Assembly (NCBI GenBank): GCA_014905825.1
Contig: JACGCN010000020.1
Location: forward strand, 310,001 to 374,000
DNA from: Lyophyllum atratum
Lineage: Eukaryota; Basidiomycota; Agaricomycetes; Agaricales; Lyophyllaceae
Length of the DNA stretch: 64,000 nucleotides
Reading direction: 5' to 3'
Shown here: in pieces, positions 1 to 11,800 of the stretch
Layout: each line of letters starts with the position of its first letter
Numbering within the stretch: position 1 is the stretch's first letter
Program-made: the position numbers and the translations under genes
The notes under the pieces: generated by a model
Database searches by the model: none
Told to the model about the DNA's origin: nothing
Seen by the model: the letters and a program-made list of their open reading frames with translations, nothing else

Positions 1-309
1 CTTTCTTTGCGCCAATGTTAGCACATGTTATCTTTGAAAAGAATCTGGCGTGCCGCGGGCAGGCGATGGTCGGAATACCATGAGTCGCCGACTGTTGAAG
101 CAAGAGGATGCCGTCATTTCGAGACCGTTTATGCCCAGCTAGACTATTTTCAACATTCGATATCAGGGTAAACACATTACATTCGTCCAAGGATCCCCAG
201 CAGGACGCGTACGTCCATCTTCCTAATGAAAAAATGAGTTCACATCTCGCGCTCAGATTTCCGAGAGCGCTTAATGAAGAAGCCGCTGTCAACACCCCCG
301 TACCTCGTG

Positions 310-792
310 TTTAATCCAAGATGTCTCTTTCCACAGGCCTACGAAGACAGTCAGCGTCTCCAACGCGGGACAATGACAGATGGCCGGCTTAGACCACCTG
401 CTCGAACGAGTCGAATGTGACTTGATTCAATTCGAGCAAGGTGATCTTTGGAAAGAGAAGCGGTATCTGGGTGATCATATCTGCGGTAGGAGTTGAGACG
501 CGGAGGTAGAACGCTACGATAGAAGAGAAGTGTTAAATTCCGGGTGGGAGGATGTTTGTGCCGGCCAGCATGAGTCTCCGTGTGGCCATGGCAAAAGTTG
601 ACGGCTGCGGCAAAGAATGTATATCATCGAAACGTCGATAGTCAAAAAGAAAACGTCCAAAAAAAGGTGGTAACGGCTGCATGCCAGCCATGCCTTACAA
701 ACAAGGCAGCATGCGATGAGAACGGCTCGATCGTCATGCAAGTGGTCGATGATATAGTCTATGAGCTCGTGCGGAAGCATCGCATGGTGCAT
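310..792 (-). pseudogene. F-box/LRR-like gene remnant
   Basis: The minus strand from 792 encodes an F-box-like start: 'LPHELIDYIIDHL', then 'CCLVCKAW' and a SRYHLF segment, the usual order of a basidiomycete F-box (SCF ubiquitin-ligase substrate adaptor). Further down, about 490-410, the same strand reads 'ITLLELNQVTFDSFEQ', like the hydrophobic strand-rich region that follows the F-box in these proteins. 'CHCPALETLTVF' (about 385-345) follows only in another frame, after a stop. The F-box part stops at 514. One intron could explain part of this, but the second frame change and the missing C-terminal half point to a decayed gene. It is unrelated in sequence to the two F-box paralogues at 40 and 50 kb. 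Confidence 0.55.
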
Positions 793-1254
793 GGCGCAGA
801 CCGTGGCCTCAGGCTTCGCTGGTGACTAGGTGTAGAGTTTATGTCGTCTACGCGTCGGTGAAGATGGTGGATGAAGAGAAGAGTGTAGCTGTGCAACCAT
901 CGAGCTGAGTGATCGCCAGTATTTGAGGTTCTGTGTAGCGCGGTGAGTAAAACCGACTCAGACGCGACCGTCAATCACGTCGCCCCTCGGTCCCCCTTGT
1001 ACATGTCTCAGCAATCCAGTTAATCTCGTGGATAACCCTGCTGATCAAGTACATCAGGGATAACGTAGACTGCAGGATCGCTCGAAACTAGCCGTAGGCT
1101 GCGGTCTCGGCGAACGAGGTGGATGAAGAGGACTGCAGTATAATTTCAGGAAGACGATTTTTGCATCAGCGCACCTCAGCGCACCCGCTCGCGTCCGGCT
1201 GTTGATACTTGTTGACTTTAAGTTTAAAGGCTCTCCTCGTCCACGTGCGAGAAT
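793..1254. other. No gene recognised
   Basis: Short overlapping open frames occur on both strands, but none has a recognisable motif, splice pattern or match to the duplicated copy. The homology to the second copy of segment X starts only near 1,255. Confidence 0.4.
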
Positions 1255-2546
1255 TCTCACCTTTTACTCTGTCAAACATGGCGACGCGAACGTCGGTAGT
1301 CCACACAACTCTACCCCTCCGCCCAAGAGGGAACGGACTCGACAGAAGGGGACCGACGACCCATGCAATAACACTGGACAGGAGCTCCGGCAGCCTCACC
1401 TCGTCCAATTCGACAAAGGACTTTCCCGTTGCATCAGAATCATGTCGAGGGAATTCCGTTCGAACGGGATAAACAGAGGCAACCAGTGATATCAGACGAC
1501 GGATCTGAATCCGGACGGAGTGAGGACGGGAGTGAGTGAAGGCGAGAACGAGAATCAGGACGAGAACGTGCACGCGCCGGACACCCACAATTCTCGCAGA
1601 AAGGATCCTTCGCTCGCGTACATAAACACGTCTCATCTACCGCCGAATGACCGCTGCAGATCCACTTCCTTCTGCCCAAATTGTGCGCGTGGTACGAGTC
1701 CGACCTTGCTGTTGTCGTGGCCCTCGTCTCACCCATCGGAAATTGGCTTACAGGCGGGGACCACATTAAGAATGTATTACTTATTATCCTTCTCATCTTC
1801 TACCTGCATCAAATTATCGAAAGTCCGTCCTCTTAATTTCTTTTTACGAGTCTAACCCTGACGTCAACCTTCAGTTCCATGGGAGCTTTACCGCAAAGCC
1901 CGACCCCGCCGACCTGCCGCAGAAATTTATCCTTCCACCGCGCAAGACAGAAACAATGATGTTTCCAGCTCCGTGCTCAGGATCCTCGAGTTTTTCTTCC
2001 TTGGCTTGACCACTTTCCCGCCGTTCTTCGGAGCCGTGTTCCTGCGTTACGCCACCGCCGCCGTTATTCGAGATGAATCCGTCCACTCGTTCGGCACGGC
2101 GCTATTTGTGCTCGCGACGGGTTTGCGCCCGTGGTCGCATGTGTATATATGGACGAGCTTGACTCGAAGCAGGCCTGCGAATCACCTAGTCCGAACGAAG
2201 CAAAAGTGTCGACCTTACAAGGAGCCGGAATCGAGGCATAAGGTAGCATAAGCATTACCTCTGCCCCGAGGGCTACAGTCATGGACACCGTCGCCTACCT
2301 CTCCAAAACCAAGCGCAGGGACCAAACGAAAGTGAACGCGGCACAGCCAAGGCGGCACCTAATTCCCAACAAGGGCGCACTCCCCGTCCTAGTCGGTATG
2401 AGGCCCAGCGGCCGTGGGTACTGGGTGCCTGACCTCCGGGATAGTCCTGCCACAGAGTCGGCGCCGTTGTCATTTCTTGCGGACGAGAGGCAGGCACCGG
2501 CGAATGAGCAAGGGAGCGAGGGGCGGAGAGGCAGTTCATGAGGGGA
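1255..2546 (+). pseudogene. Multi-pass membrane protein remnant, copy X1, interrupted by the KDZ element
   Basis: Plus-strand pieces in changing frames spell a fungal membrane-protein family that I recognise but cannot name. About 1,690-1,850 gives 'VVALVSPIGNWLTGG' and 'LLIILLIFYLHQIIE'. About 1,973-2,150 gives 'LRILEFFFLGLT', 'FFGAVFLRYATAA' and 'ALFVLATGLRPWSHV'. Both pieces hold hydrophobic membrane-spanning stretches. A charged, coiled-coil-like tail ('MDELDSK') follows. Stops and frame changes between the pieces show it is not intact. The X2 copy at 47.64-48.6 kb has the same pieces with different lesions; X1 carries about 330 bp near 2,180-2,500 that X2 lacks. The KDZ transposon entered the tail-coding part of this copy at 2,554/2,555. 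Confidence 0.6.
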
Positions 2547-2554
2547 GAGGAGGC
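2547..2554 (+). repeat. Left 8-bp target-site duplication of the KDZ element
   Basis: GAGGAGGC lies directly before the left end of the element and again directly after its right end (38,492-38,499). In the uninterrupted paralogous segment X2 the equivalent site is a single GAGGTGGC at 48,583-48,590. Zisupton-type (KDZ) transposons are known for 8-bp target-site duplications. Confidence 0.8.
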
Positions 2555-2975
2555 CTGTAACCGTAGGGACTTCGTTTAATCCTACTTAAACCAGTGCCTT
2601 TCCGAAGCTCACGAGGATTAATCTTCCTTAAACACAGGTCAAGATTATAGAATGAAACGGGATCAGCGAAGGTGCATATAACAGAAGTGAATAGACGATT
2701 AAACACTGTTTAATCGACATGGAGGTACACATTTATTAAGACATATAAGCAAAAAAGAACCAGCTTAAACCCAACAGAGCAGGTGCACGCTTAATTGCTG
2801 TTTAAACAGCAAGATGAAACCGAGGCATCCATATATCTAACGTGAAAAAGGAACACCGGGTTAAACCTAACCGGCGGGTTTAAACAGCTCAGCGGGACGT
2901 CTGTCACATAATAGAGTGAGAGAAAAGAATGCTTCGAGGTTTAAACCGACGGCAGGGTTTAAACCTGGTCGCAAC
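2555..2975. repeat. Left subterminal TTTAAAC repeat array of the KDZ element
   Basis: At least ten variants of (G)TTTAAAC, TTAAAC or GTTTAAT in both orientations occur here, for example near 2,573, 2,628, 2,697-2,715, 2,761, 2,801, 2,860, 2,878, 2,939 and 2,955. The last ones overlap the transposase 3' coding end, where they encode 'FKP' twice ('RFKPCRRFKPR'). A matching array lies at 38,130-38,491. Subterminal repeats of this kind are usual transposase-binding sites in cut-and-paste elements; that role is inferred here. Confidence 0.75.
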
Positions 2976-5672
2976 CGCTTGACGCGCTCGAGTCCGAACC
3001 AAATTCTGAAGGAGTGGGTAAGCTTTCGTGGCATGACCGAGTCTCAGGGTAACCATACCTGCTGAACTATCAGAACGGATGGAATTCAATTCAGCATCAG
3101 TCTGAGCATGATCCGCCAAGATATAAGCCGCAAGCATGGGCTTCAGAGAACGTTCGGGGATAAGCCGCTCGCCATAGCCAGATTCCGTAGCCCTCCGACG
3201 TGCGTGAAGTGCCATTCGCATGTACATCTCCGCTTTCTTTCTTGCATACGCAGCGTGACCCGGCCTCTCGGATGACGTCGCAAGTTGATTCCAGACAGAG
3301 CTCATCGTGTCAAACGTTGCTATGGTTCGCTTGAGCTCGGCCTGTTTAATCTCAAGTTGCTCCTGCCAGCGCTCCATTTCAGCTTCTGCACGGAACCACT
3401 GAACCCGATTTCCTTCACCATCGCTCATGTCAGGATCGAGTATGATGACGACGACAATGTATATAGCTCACCTTCTTTCGCCCATTCCTCTATCTCACGA
3501 GACTTCATTCCAGTCATAGACTCGAGCCGCCAAATCCACCCGTCTTCGCGAGGGAGATCTAAGATAAATGTTGAGTAGTACGCGCATTGACAACACTAGT
3601 GGCACTTCACCTTCCGCTTTGTCACTGATGCCGCCTGCCTGGCTCGATTCACCTTCTTGTGTCCCTCTCCCCACCTTCCGTTTGGTGCCTTTCTTGACAG
3701 CGGGGTCCTTCCGATGGGTCACACCTGTGTAGGAAGATGTGGTGAGTCGAAAGGGCTAGGTTGGGGTAGGGTCCACTCACGTCGTTTTTTTGCCTTTGTC
3801 CCCTGAGTGGCAACAATAACCTCATCATGCACAAGGGTTGTATTGTCTACATGTTCATAGAGAGCGCCAGGGGTGTTGTTGAAGCTGCTGACACCAATGC
3901 GATAGGCAAGGCCATCAAACTTCCGAGAGTCGCCGATCTTGCGTTTCTGGTAGGTTGACTTTCGATACGTGTCGTGGACGGTGAGAGGCTTGAAGATGTT
4001 GGCCTTGGATCCAGTGGCATCGAGAGTGAGGTAGGCGTCTCGGGACGCGTTGTAGTGCGAGATCAAAAGGTCGAGCTCAGCCTGAGTTTGGAAGATCTTC
4101 ATGTTTGCACGTGTATTGAGTGCTTGGCCATAGGCCTCTTTGGGTTTCCGACCATAGAGAACACCGAGGGCCTTGACAACACTTTGGATGTCGCGTAGAG
4201 AGTCAAAAATAGTGCCCTCCCGGAGCTGTCGCTCAGTGTCAGCAAGCTCGACAAGTCCAAGACGAAGACGATCCTTGAGGGAGAAATGGGAAGGCAGATA
4301 AAGCTTCTCGAGCTCGGGTGAATCTGGATCGCTTGGGCTTCGACTCGCCCGCTGATGCAGCACATGGTCACCGAGAGCAGGTGTCATTGTCTTCTGCTGA
4401 TTGCGCCATTCATCGATCCGCTTCCGGAGTTTGGGCCTTCGGTCCAATATCTCCTTTTTCAAGCCGCTGTCCGATTGATCTCTGTTCAAAGCAGCAATTC
4501 GAGCAAGTAGTTTCCGCCTATCCATCGTTGATTAGAGGTTCAAAAGTTATGCAGAGTTGTTTGACTTACTGAAGAACCTCAATCTCTATCCCTTCGTTGA
4601 TGAAGAAAGCATGGTCTGATACCGATGCCCCATTGGCACGAGTACTTCTTGGTCGATCATCAGTAAGCGTTTTGAGATATTGGAAAGCCTTCGCCTGCGA
4701 AGGGACTTAGACAACCGCTGTCAATTACGGAAGCAAGTGGAAGATAGTGCAGGGATGCTTACCAGCTTTCACGTTGTGCCTATAAACTGACTGAACATCG
4801 GTTTTTCGTCCTCTAGTGGGCCCTGCAGGTGAAGAGTCTCTTCTGAACTGATCGCGCATTTTCTCCCATTCTGGAATAAAGTTTGCATAGAGGCGGCAGA
4901 GCGACTTGAACTCTTCAAAATGTTGCCTGAAGAGCTCCTGTGCTTCGCTCAGCTCCATAAAGAGTGTGTCCGCTATCAATGGTGTGTGAATTCTATCATC
5001 AGTGCACTCAGAGATCACTCACCCATACTCGCAGTCTTTCTCCAGTTCCAGTCGCTATGATTATCGATGAGAGTATCATGGCGGTGACCATTGTTCATCT
5101 GTCGGACTTGGCCGCCAAGCTGGTTAGACTCTACCCAGTAGACCTCGCAAGTCTCGCCATGCTGGTGACCAGCATGTTTGTTGTAGGAACATGCATATAA
5201 GTAGATACAACCATCCTCGTGGTTCTGTACATGGACGAGTGGAATCAACCACCTCATCCTCGAAATCGCAGGGACCAGATCAGGAAAAGATGTATCGAAG
5301 CGTTGCTCGATATTCGTAGAGTAAGCACATGCAATGTCATATGACGTGAAGTCATTGCACGTAGTAATCCACTCGCCATTTGCTTGACTGTCTGCACCGC
5401 TAGGATACTGTCGGATAGCATGAGCAAGTGCATAATCGGAATTTCCAAATCTGGCAAAATAGATCAGCTCTTTGAGCAACTCTGACAGAACAGAGCCTCA
5501 CCGTTCCCCGAGTTGAAGATCAACCGACGCCTGTATAAAAACATGGGGACATTGTACGTGAATGACGCCAGTAATGTCCATGTTTTTGAATTTCTTGCGA
5601 TCTCCTTTATTGAGTGCCTTGAGATACGTGCGAGTATGGGCCATTGCGAGCATGGCGTGACCGAGATCTAGA
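2904..5672 (-). pseudogene. KDZ transposase, C-terminal (catalytic) half, split from its N-terminal half by a Helitron
   Basis: Minus-strand exons read in order as a KDZ (Kyakuja-Dileera-Zisupton) transposase. From 5,672: 'KKFKNMDITGVIHVQCPH' and 'ASVDLQLGER' (exon 5,502-5,672). Then exon 5,023-5,450 has 'SYDIACAY', 'LVHVQNHEDGC', 'GETCEVYWVES' and 'GHRHDTLIDNHSDWNW', the conserved RNase-H-like catalytic block. After that come a helical region 'LCRLYANFIPEW' (about 4,770-4,980), 'ANGASVSDHAFFINEGIEI' (about 4,580-4,660), a coiled-coil region 'KLYLPSHF...ELADTERQLREG' with 'ALNTRANMKI' (3,780-4,525), and a last exon 2,904-3,428 with 'AAYARKKAEMYMRMALHAR'. Introns are short with standard ends. 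The coding sequence looks undamaged apart from the missing 5' half, which lies at 30,938-32,515. The last 25 codons run into the subterminal repeats. Confidence 0.85.
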
Positions 5673-5717
5673 TCTAGGGCCTTCAAGCTTCAGGGCCAGC
5701 CTTTCAGCGTCCAAGAC

Positions 5718-5743
5718 CTGTACATACAATGGATTACATAATA
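5718..5743. terminator. GTAC...GATTACATAAT palindromic motif, outer copy
   Basis: GTACATACAATGGATTAC followed by ATAAT. One of at least nine copies of a loosely conserved motif, most of them behind the stop codon of a gene in this Helitron. This one, and its partner at 5,797-5,822, lie 3' of the Rep-helicase gene, but in the opposite orientation to the copies behind the other minus-strand genes. A 3'-end or polyadenylation role is inferred. Confidence 0.3.
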
Positions 5744-5796
5744 ATGATTAAGCGCAGGCCTTCAAGCTTCAGAGCCAGGCTTTCAGCGTCCAAGCC

Positions 5797-5822
5797 CTGT
5801 ACGTACTATGGATTACATAACA
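5797..5822. terminator. GTAC...GATTACATAAT palindromic motif, inner copy
   Basis: Second copy within the 79-bp duplication, closest to the Rep-helicase stop codon. Same core with three or four substitutions. Confidence 0.3.
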
Positions 5823-5844
5823 ATGATTAAGCGCAGACCCCAAA

Positions 5845-8800
5845 CTACACAACACCGATTGCGGCAGATTCCTTGACATAAACTGCCAGGCTTGCACCTC
5901 TCGAACCACAGGACGCCAACTCAAGACTGGATGGGTCTGGCTCACGGATCAGGTGTCTCCCTGTGGCAAGGCCGTCATGAAACCACACCGAACCATATTC
6001 ATCCAAATACCTGCACGTGAAGTGATGTTCACTGTAGTATACCACCCCTCTCAATGTATACCGCATACTGGTGCCACCTGGAACTGATACGGTCAGCTTC
6101 CTATCAATGGATATCTGGATATTCGAGACGTCGAAGGCAATCAATGGCGGTGTTTGAACAAAGCGATATGATCTGTCCAGGTGTTCGTTGCAGGTCTGGC
6201 ACCGGGATTCTGTCGGAGTGTGGAAGTTGTCAACGCTGATACAATCAGCTATAGAATCGTGACCACAAGACAATAGCACTATGTGAGCCGAACTCGATTT
6301 TGAAGGTCGTCTGCTGACCCTATGGCCATTCCTGCATCGCTGGTGAGATGAAAGAATTGGAATCCTACATCTCAACAACTCGTCAACAATTGCGTGAACG
6401 CTGGCGTAACCACCTGTTGGAAACATGGTAGAATCCTTCTCATGAAGCTTGGAGCGCAGCCAGTCTCTGACAACTTCTAGGGACTCATGATTGCCAGCAT
6501 CGACGGCCTCAAATTTTTGCGTCAGTGGTCTTGTAAATCTTGCACTCGTATGGCGTAAATTAACCGTCCAAAACTGGCGATTGCCGGACCACAAGTTGAA
6601 TAACAGGACTATGACACTGTCATAAGCACAGCTATTAGAGTCCCACACCGTACCTAGAGGCTCGCCGCACTGCTGCCCATTCATATCGGTAGAACCAACA
6701 TCCATGCGTCTACGTTTCGTTGCAGGTTCATCAGAGTCTGCTTCATCCATTGTCTTTCGCTTCGTAGAAGTGTGGACAAGTACAACTGCGGATTTGGCAC
6801 CTTTTGCTGGTACAAAGGTGTTTTTTGGAGTTTCAACACCGCAGAGCGGGTTAGATCTGCTCACCACTTGCCAAGGTATGTCCGGCAACGAGCACTCCTC
6901 GTATGGATCAGATTTGTTCCAGATAAGGGCGGGATGCAGGTGAGGGGGCAGGTAGTCATGCTTCTGGCATTTTCGAAAGGAGGTCAACAGGTCAGATCTT
7001 CTAGGCGCGTCATAAAAACCAACAGGGAGATTTCCAGAGTATCTCAATTTAGTCACTTCGTCGAGAAGCTCAATATCACGAAATTCCTGCCTCAGGGCAC
7101 CACTCGCCTTTCCAGTGATTCTTGATGCATCATAGCCGCATATTAGAAGTGTTCCAGCTGCAGTGGAGCTCCGCGACAACGCTGTGTAATATGCTTGATG
7201 TGATTGGCACTTCCTCAGATCAACTGGGTTATTGGGGCGGGTCTTTCCTTGGCTGGCATAATCAGTTATCGCATAGTTCACAAGGACCTCAGCCTGAGAA
7301 CGATTTACGTGAACAACATCATCAGTAGGCAGTCGGCAAGTCAAAGAAACGGTAGTGCGAACTATTGGAACGACATTCAGGGGAAGGCCTTCAATCTGAA
7401 CGTCCTGAGGTGGGTGGTTCAGCATAACAAACAAGGTGTCTAGCATAAGTTGACCCGCAGTCCCGACACTGGATTTCCATCCATACACAAAACCCTCCTG
7501 ACCATTAGTCATACACAGTTCAGTAGCGGCGTTGTTTTTTATAATGACAGGCAGACCTATGCACAAAGATAACGTACCCGCTATGTGGTTGGAGGTGGAG
7601 GAAGGAGGTTGGTCCCACAGAATCTCCTGCATCTTACTTGGAAGGGGCCGTCTTTCTCGTGTATGAGGAGCTCTGTCAGCTGCCTTGGGCAGACCATCTT
7701 CATCTTTTTTAGCGGCAAGTGTGTCATCACTATAGAAATTGACCAGATCCTGACCACTCTCGCGAGCAAACCTTGCACACCCGACTATGTTTACCGCGTC
7801 TTTATCTATGTTATGAGCAGTTATAATAGACACATTGCGGAATCGCTGGTCCAATATGCATGGGCTCCTGGGATTGCTACTTGTTGTTCTGCTGTCCAAA
7901 AACTTAAGATCCCGAGGCGTGCATGCACGATAGCGCATATTCATGAGACATGTTCTGAGCGCCTCATCCTCTCGTGACTGGCTACGTTGCCTCATATTCT
8001 GCCGCAGTATCACAACAGTTGTAACCTGATGCCACACAGCCTTACCAATTGCTGCCTCTTGATCCTTCAGGTCCGTAGTCCTTGTACCCACAGTACGACT
8101 ATACAATGCTGCGTGTTCGTGTCCTATTACAGGTGGGAGTTGGGCAAAATCACCTGCAAATACCATATTTATTCCTCCAAACGGTACATGCGTATTTCCA
8201 GTGATGTTACCTAAACGCGCGGAGACCCTGTACATGTCTCGGCAAGAGAGCATCGAGACCTCATCAAAAAAAACGTATTCAACTCCAAGTAGTCGGCTCT
8301 TCACGTTTGCCAACTGGTTCTTAGAAACCGATCCCATGTCATTGATCCCAAACATTGAATGGTACGTGGATCCACCCAATAGAGAAGCAGCAGTGCCGGT
8401 GGGTGCTACAACGACTAGTCTGTGAGACTCATGTCTAGCATCGAAGTACTTCACTAAAGCTTTCAACACCTGTGTTTTTCCTGTGCCCCCCATTCCTCCC
8501 ATATACATTTTAAGCTGCTCAGGTAAGTACGAAGCGGCATGATTAGCAACTATCCTGAAAGCTCTCAACTGCTCTTCATTCAGTCCAAAGTCAAGTGAAA
8601 TGCTCTGTACCACCGGTTCCCATTTTTCGCTCTTAAATTTGGCCTCCAGAAACCGACGGTCGACAACGTCTACCACTCCGGGCTCGTTGGACTGGGGTAT
8701 GGAAAAGGGCTCCAACGATGAAGCAGGTATCTTTCTCTGGCGCTCCTTAATGATAGCATTTTTTTGGTCAGTTATCAAGGTCTTCCAATGGTGCCCAGGA

Positions 8801-11800
8801 AGAGAAGACGTCAAAGGCGAACGACTGGTGTCCACCCCTAGATCCTGGTCCATCAACGGTTGGTCCCAACCCAACCGTGTCAAGTCGGCGGTCATCTTGG
8901 CTAAATCGGCCTGTCGTCTCAGTTCCTTCTTACCAGGAAGGTCCCCGACATCCTGAATGCCAACATCGTCGGCCTCGTCACCCTCTTCACTCTCCAAGAG
9001 ATCCTGCTGCTGCATATCGTCAATGTCCGAGGCTGATATACCGTTGCCGGGAAAAGTGACAGCACCACTCTTCAACTGCGCGTAAAAGTCATCTCGCGCA
9101 TCAAGGCATTCGTAACGTATATTCATATTCTTCATAAGTTCTAGCTGCCGTTTGGAAAAGCAGTGGAGTGAAAAAGCGTTCCCCCAATCCTCGTTGGGTG
9201 ATTTTAGATCTCGACCATTACGCCATGGCTTGAACAGTGTTAGCATAGTCAAGCAATAATACTGACGGTCACCTTGATCAGCCCTAGGCAGTGTTCCGCC
9301 TATGAAGTTGGGCACTCTGTTGCCGTGTGGGGGGTGTATGTGTGTACCGTGAGTGTCAGCAAGAGGATGGTCAGTGAGGAAAGCAACAATCGTCGCTGCC
9401 CCACTCCTCGACGTGGAAAACATGGCAGTGGTGGCTTTCTTCAGCTTCACACGTTGAGACCTTGACACCCACTCGTACAGAGACATGTCGCTCAGTTCCG
9501 GGCCACGATGTATGTAATCAAAGACCTGGCTCAAACCCACTACACGTCCTCGCCTTTTAAGTAGGGTGAGCTTGTCCGATTCCGACTCACCGTCAGCATT
9601 TTCTTCAGGTGTCCAAGCACGCTTGGCTTCTCTAACATAACTAGGCCAATGAACATTTACGAATGTGTGATCAGTATAATGATCAGGGTTTCCCAAGAGA
9701 TACATGCATATCATAGGCGACCCCATTTCAGATTTGGCGCTTAACACATTTGCCATTTTTGTCATCAAGGACCTTGCTTTTTCATTGCGCGGGAGAGGAC
9801 CGTCAATCAGGTCAGAGTTTTTTTGAAAATAGAAGTTACAGCGCTAAACGCAGTGCTGGTTTTCAGCGCAGGTTTGGTGATGTACTTGGTCACATACAGA
9901 AGCACTGCCTTGAAAGAAGTTCCGGAGCGCAAACTCTCTACATCAGTGTTGCAACGGAACAGATACGATACAGCAGATGTAAAGGTATTAATCCAAGGTT
10001 CGGACTTCCGCATATTGAGCGCACCAGTCTCAGGATCTACCTCAGTTTGATTATATAGGGGTCTAGGAAATCTTGCGCGACATCTCTTCCAAGGATTATC
10101 CAAGCACCCCTTATTCTCCTTGTTCAATTTTTTGGTCCCGTCCTCTTTATACACGGAATAGCATGTATGTATGTTCGAGCGAAATATAATGTCATCTACT
10201 GTGAACTTGAACCTGGACCACCAACCTGCCTGATCATAACACCGATCACACGCAGAGCAGCTAGTCGCGCAAGGAGGAGGTGGGGGATCAGGAAGGGTTC
10301 TAGTTGGGTCTACATACTCAGGCGTGTTCTCCATATTGGCAACTTGCGCCCTTACCACGTCAATCGTGCCTGTGAGAAAATCACCGGTGAACGCGGCTTC
10401 CAAATACTGAACCAGAGCCTTTTGGAAGTCGGATTCTGGGTCCATGATTTTAGACCTGGCATCCTCAAACGTAAGGGCCCTTATCAACCAGATAAGAACA
10501 TGTAAATGAAGCGTCAGTCGTCCTTGTTGCTCGACTGTCCCATAATAAGCAGAAGTGTCCCCGTATAGTCCAGGCGTGTCAGAGCCTACGCCTAGAACAT
10601 GCTTGATGAACGCAGAAATCATGAAATGAAAAAAACCGTGCCCCAGCAACTGGATTACTTGCGATAAGCCTATATGCCTTATCTGATCCGACACGAAGAT
10701 CAGGCTTGAACACCGTATCAGTGTCTGCAAAATAAAGGCATATTGGGTGCTTAATGTCAACAGGTGATAAAGTTATATACCAAGATGGGGCACCTTTACT
10801 GACGACAAGAGACCATATCTCATTTCTCATGTGCTTTCTGGAAACCGTTGAACCTTCAATACGACCAGAAACGACGTCTAAGTCTTCAATTACTTTGAAG
10901 CATGCTTTTTCCTCCTCGGTATTAGGACGCAGGATTTCTCCATTGGCCATACGCGATGCTAGATCGTTGAAAACAGATTGATTTACAGAGAGAAGACGAT
11001 CAGCTATGTCTGAGAAGTGTTTTCGCTCAACGGCAAGAAACCCACCACTGGTAGCAGCTTTAACCTGCTCGTGACTGAAAGCTGCAAAAGGATATCCAGT
11101 ATCCAACTGGAAGCGCTTGTCATGATAGAGCAGGAGGTTTCCCTTGTGTTTGCGTATTGACATACGACCGTTGGATGCACCTAGGCCGCCTAGACCGTAT
11201 GGAAACAGCCAAGGGAACATCTGAGGATATAAGGATGGATCATTTTTGAACCAGTTTTTAGGGAGAGTGGAATGACCCACACGCAGCACAGCTCCGTTAG
11301 AGCGCCAGTGCTGCAATGCCAAACCCTTCAGCTCGTCTTTAGTTTTTGCTCCTAAACTTTCACCAGTCAGTCCGTGTACAACAAACGGGCAGCTTCCATC
11401 GATGACCCCATTATCGCCTTCTACATCATGAACAGCAGGATCAACAGTTCTTGCCTCCTTAACACTCGGGTGGTAAATGACAGAAACAGGGGGTTCATGT
11501 TCAGGATATTCGGATAGGTTCTTGTGGGATATCTCAACATCCTTATAATCTTTGTGGTTGAGCAGCAACCATTCCAGAGACTTTTGAACAGCGGATCGGC
11601 GTACCAACAAAGGAGTCCGCTTGAAATCGTCTTCGGTAGGCCGGCAAGGACCTGTAAACAATATGGCCAAAACTTCGTCCATTTCTGAGAGAGGTGGAGG
11701 GAGCATCTCATAAACCTTGGTCACAGGTGACTCAAAAGCGATCAGATGAGCATTCATTTTATTTAACCCTGAACTGGATACATGCGCATAACAAAGAGAT

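Larger units (their letters stand above)
5674..5832 (-). repeat. 79-bp tandem duplication of the Helitron 3' terminal region
   Basis: Two copies with a 79-bp period (about 5,676-5,754 and 5,755-5,833) each hold the terminal hairpin sequence and the TTACATAAT palindrome motif. They differ at several positions, so the duplication is not recent. Only the outer copy ends in CTAG. They start 13 bp after the Rep-helicase stop at 5,845. Confidence 0.85.

Noticed and set aside
2281..2541. 86-codon frames on both strands before the KDZ left end
   Set aside because: Both strands are open over the same stretch by composition; it is part of the decayed X1 segment and has no homologous frame in X2.
7585..7977. 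130-codon plus-strand frame
   Set aside because: Antisense shadow of the PIF1-type helicase domain, which has all its motifs on the minus strand.
9769..10640. Introns as the explanation for the frame changes in the Rep-helicase gene
   Set aside because: Protein homology runs without a gap through both points; only a one-base change in a 7-base homopolymer is needed, and no GT..AG pair fits.
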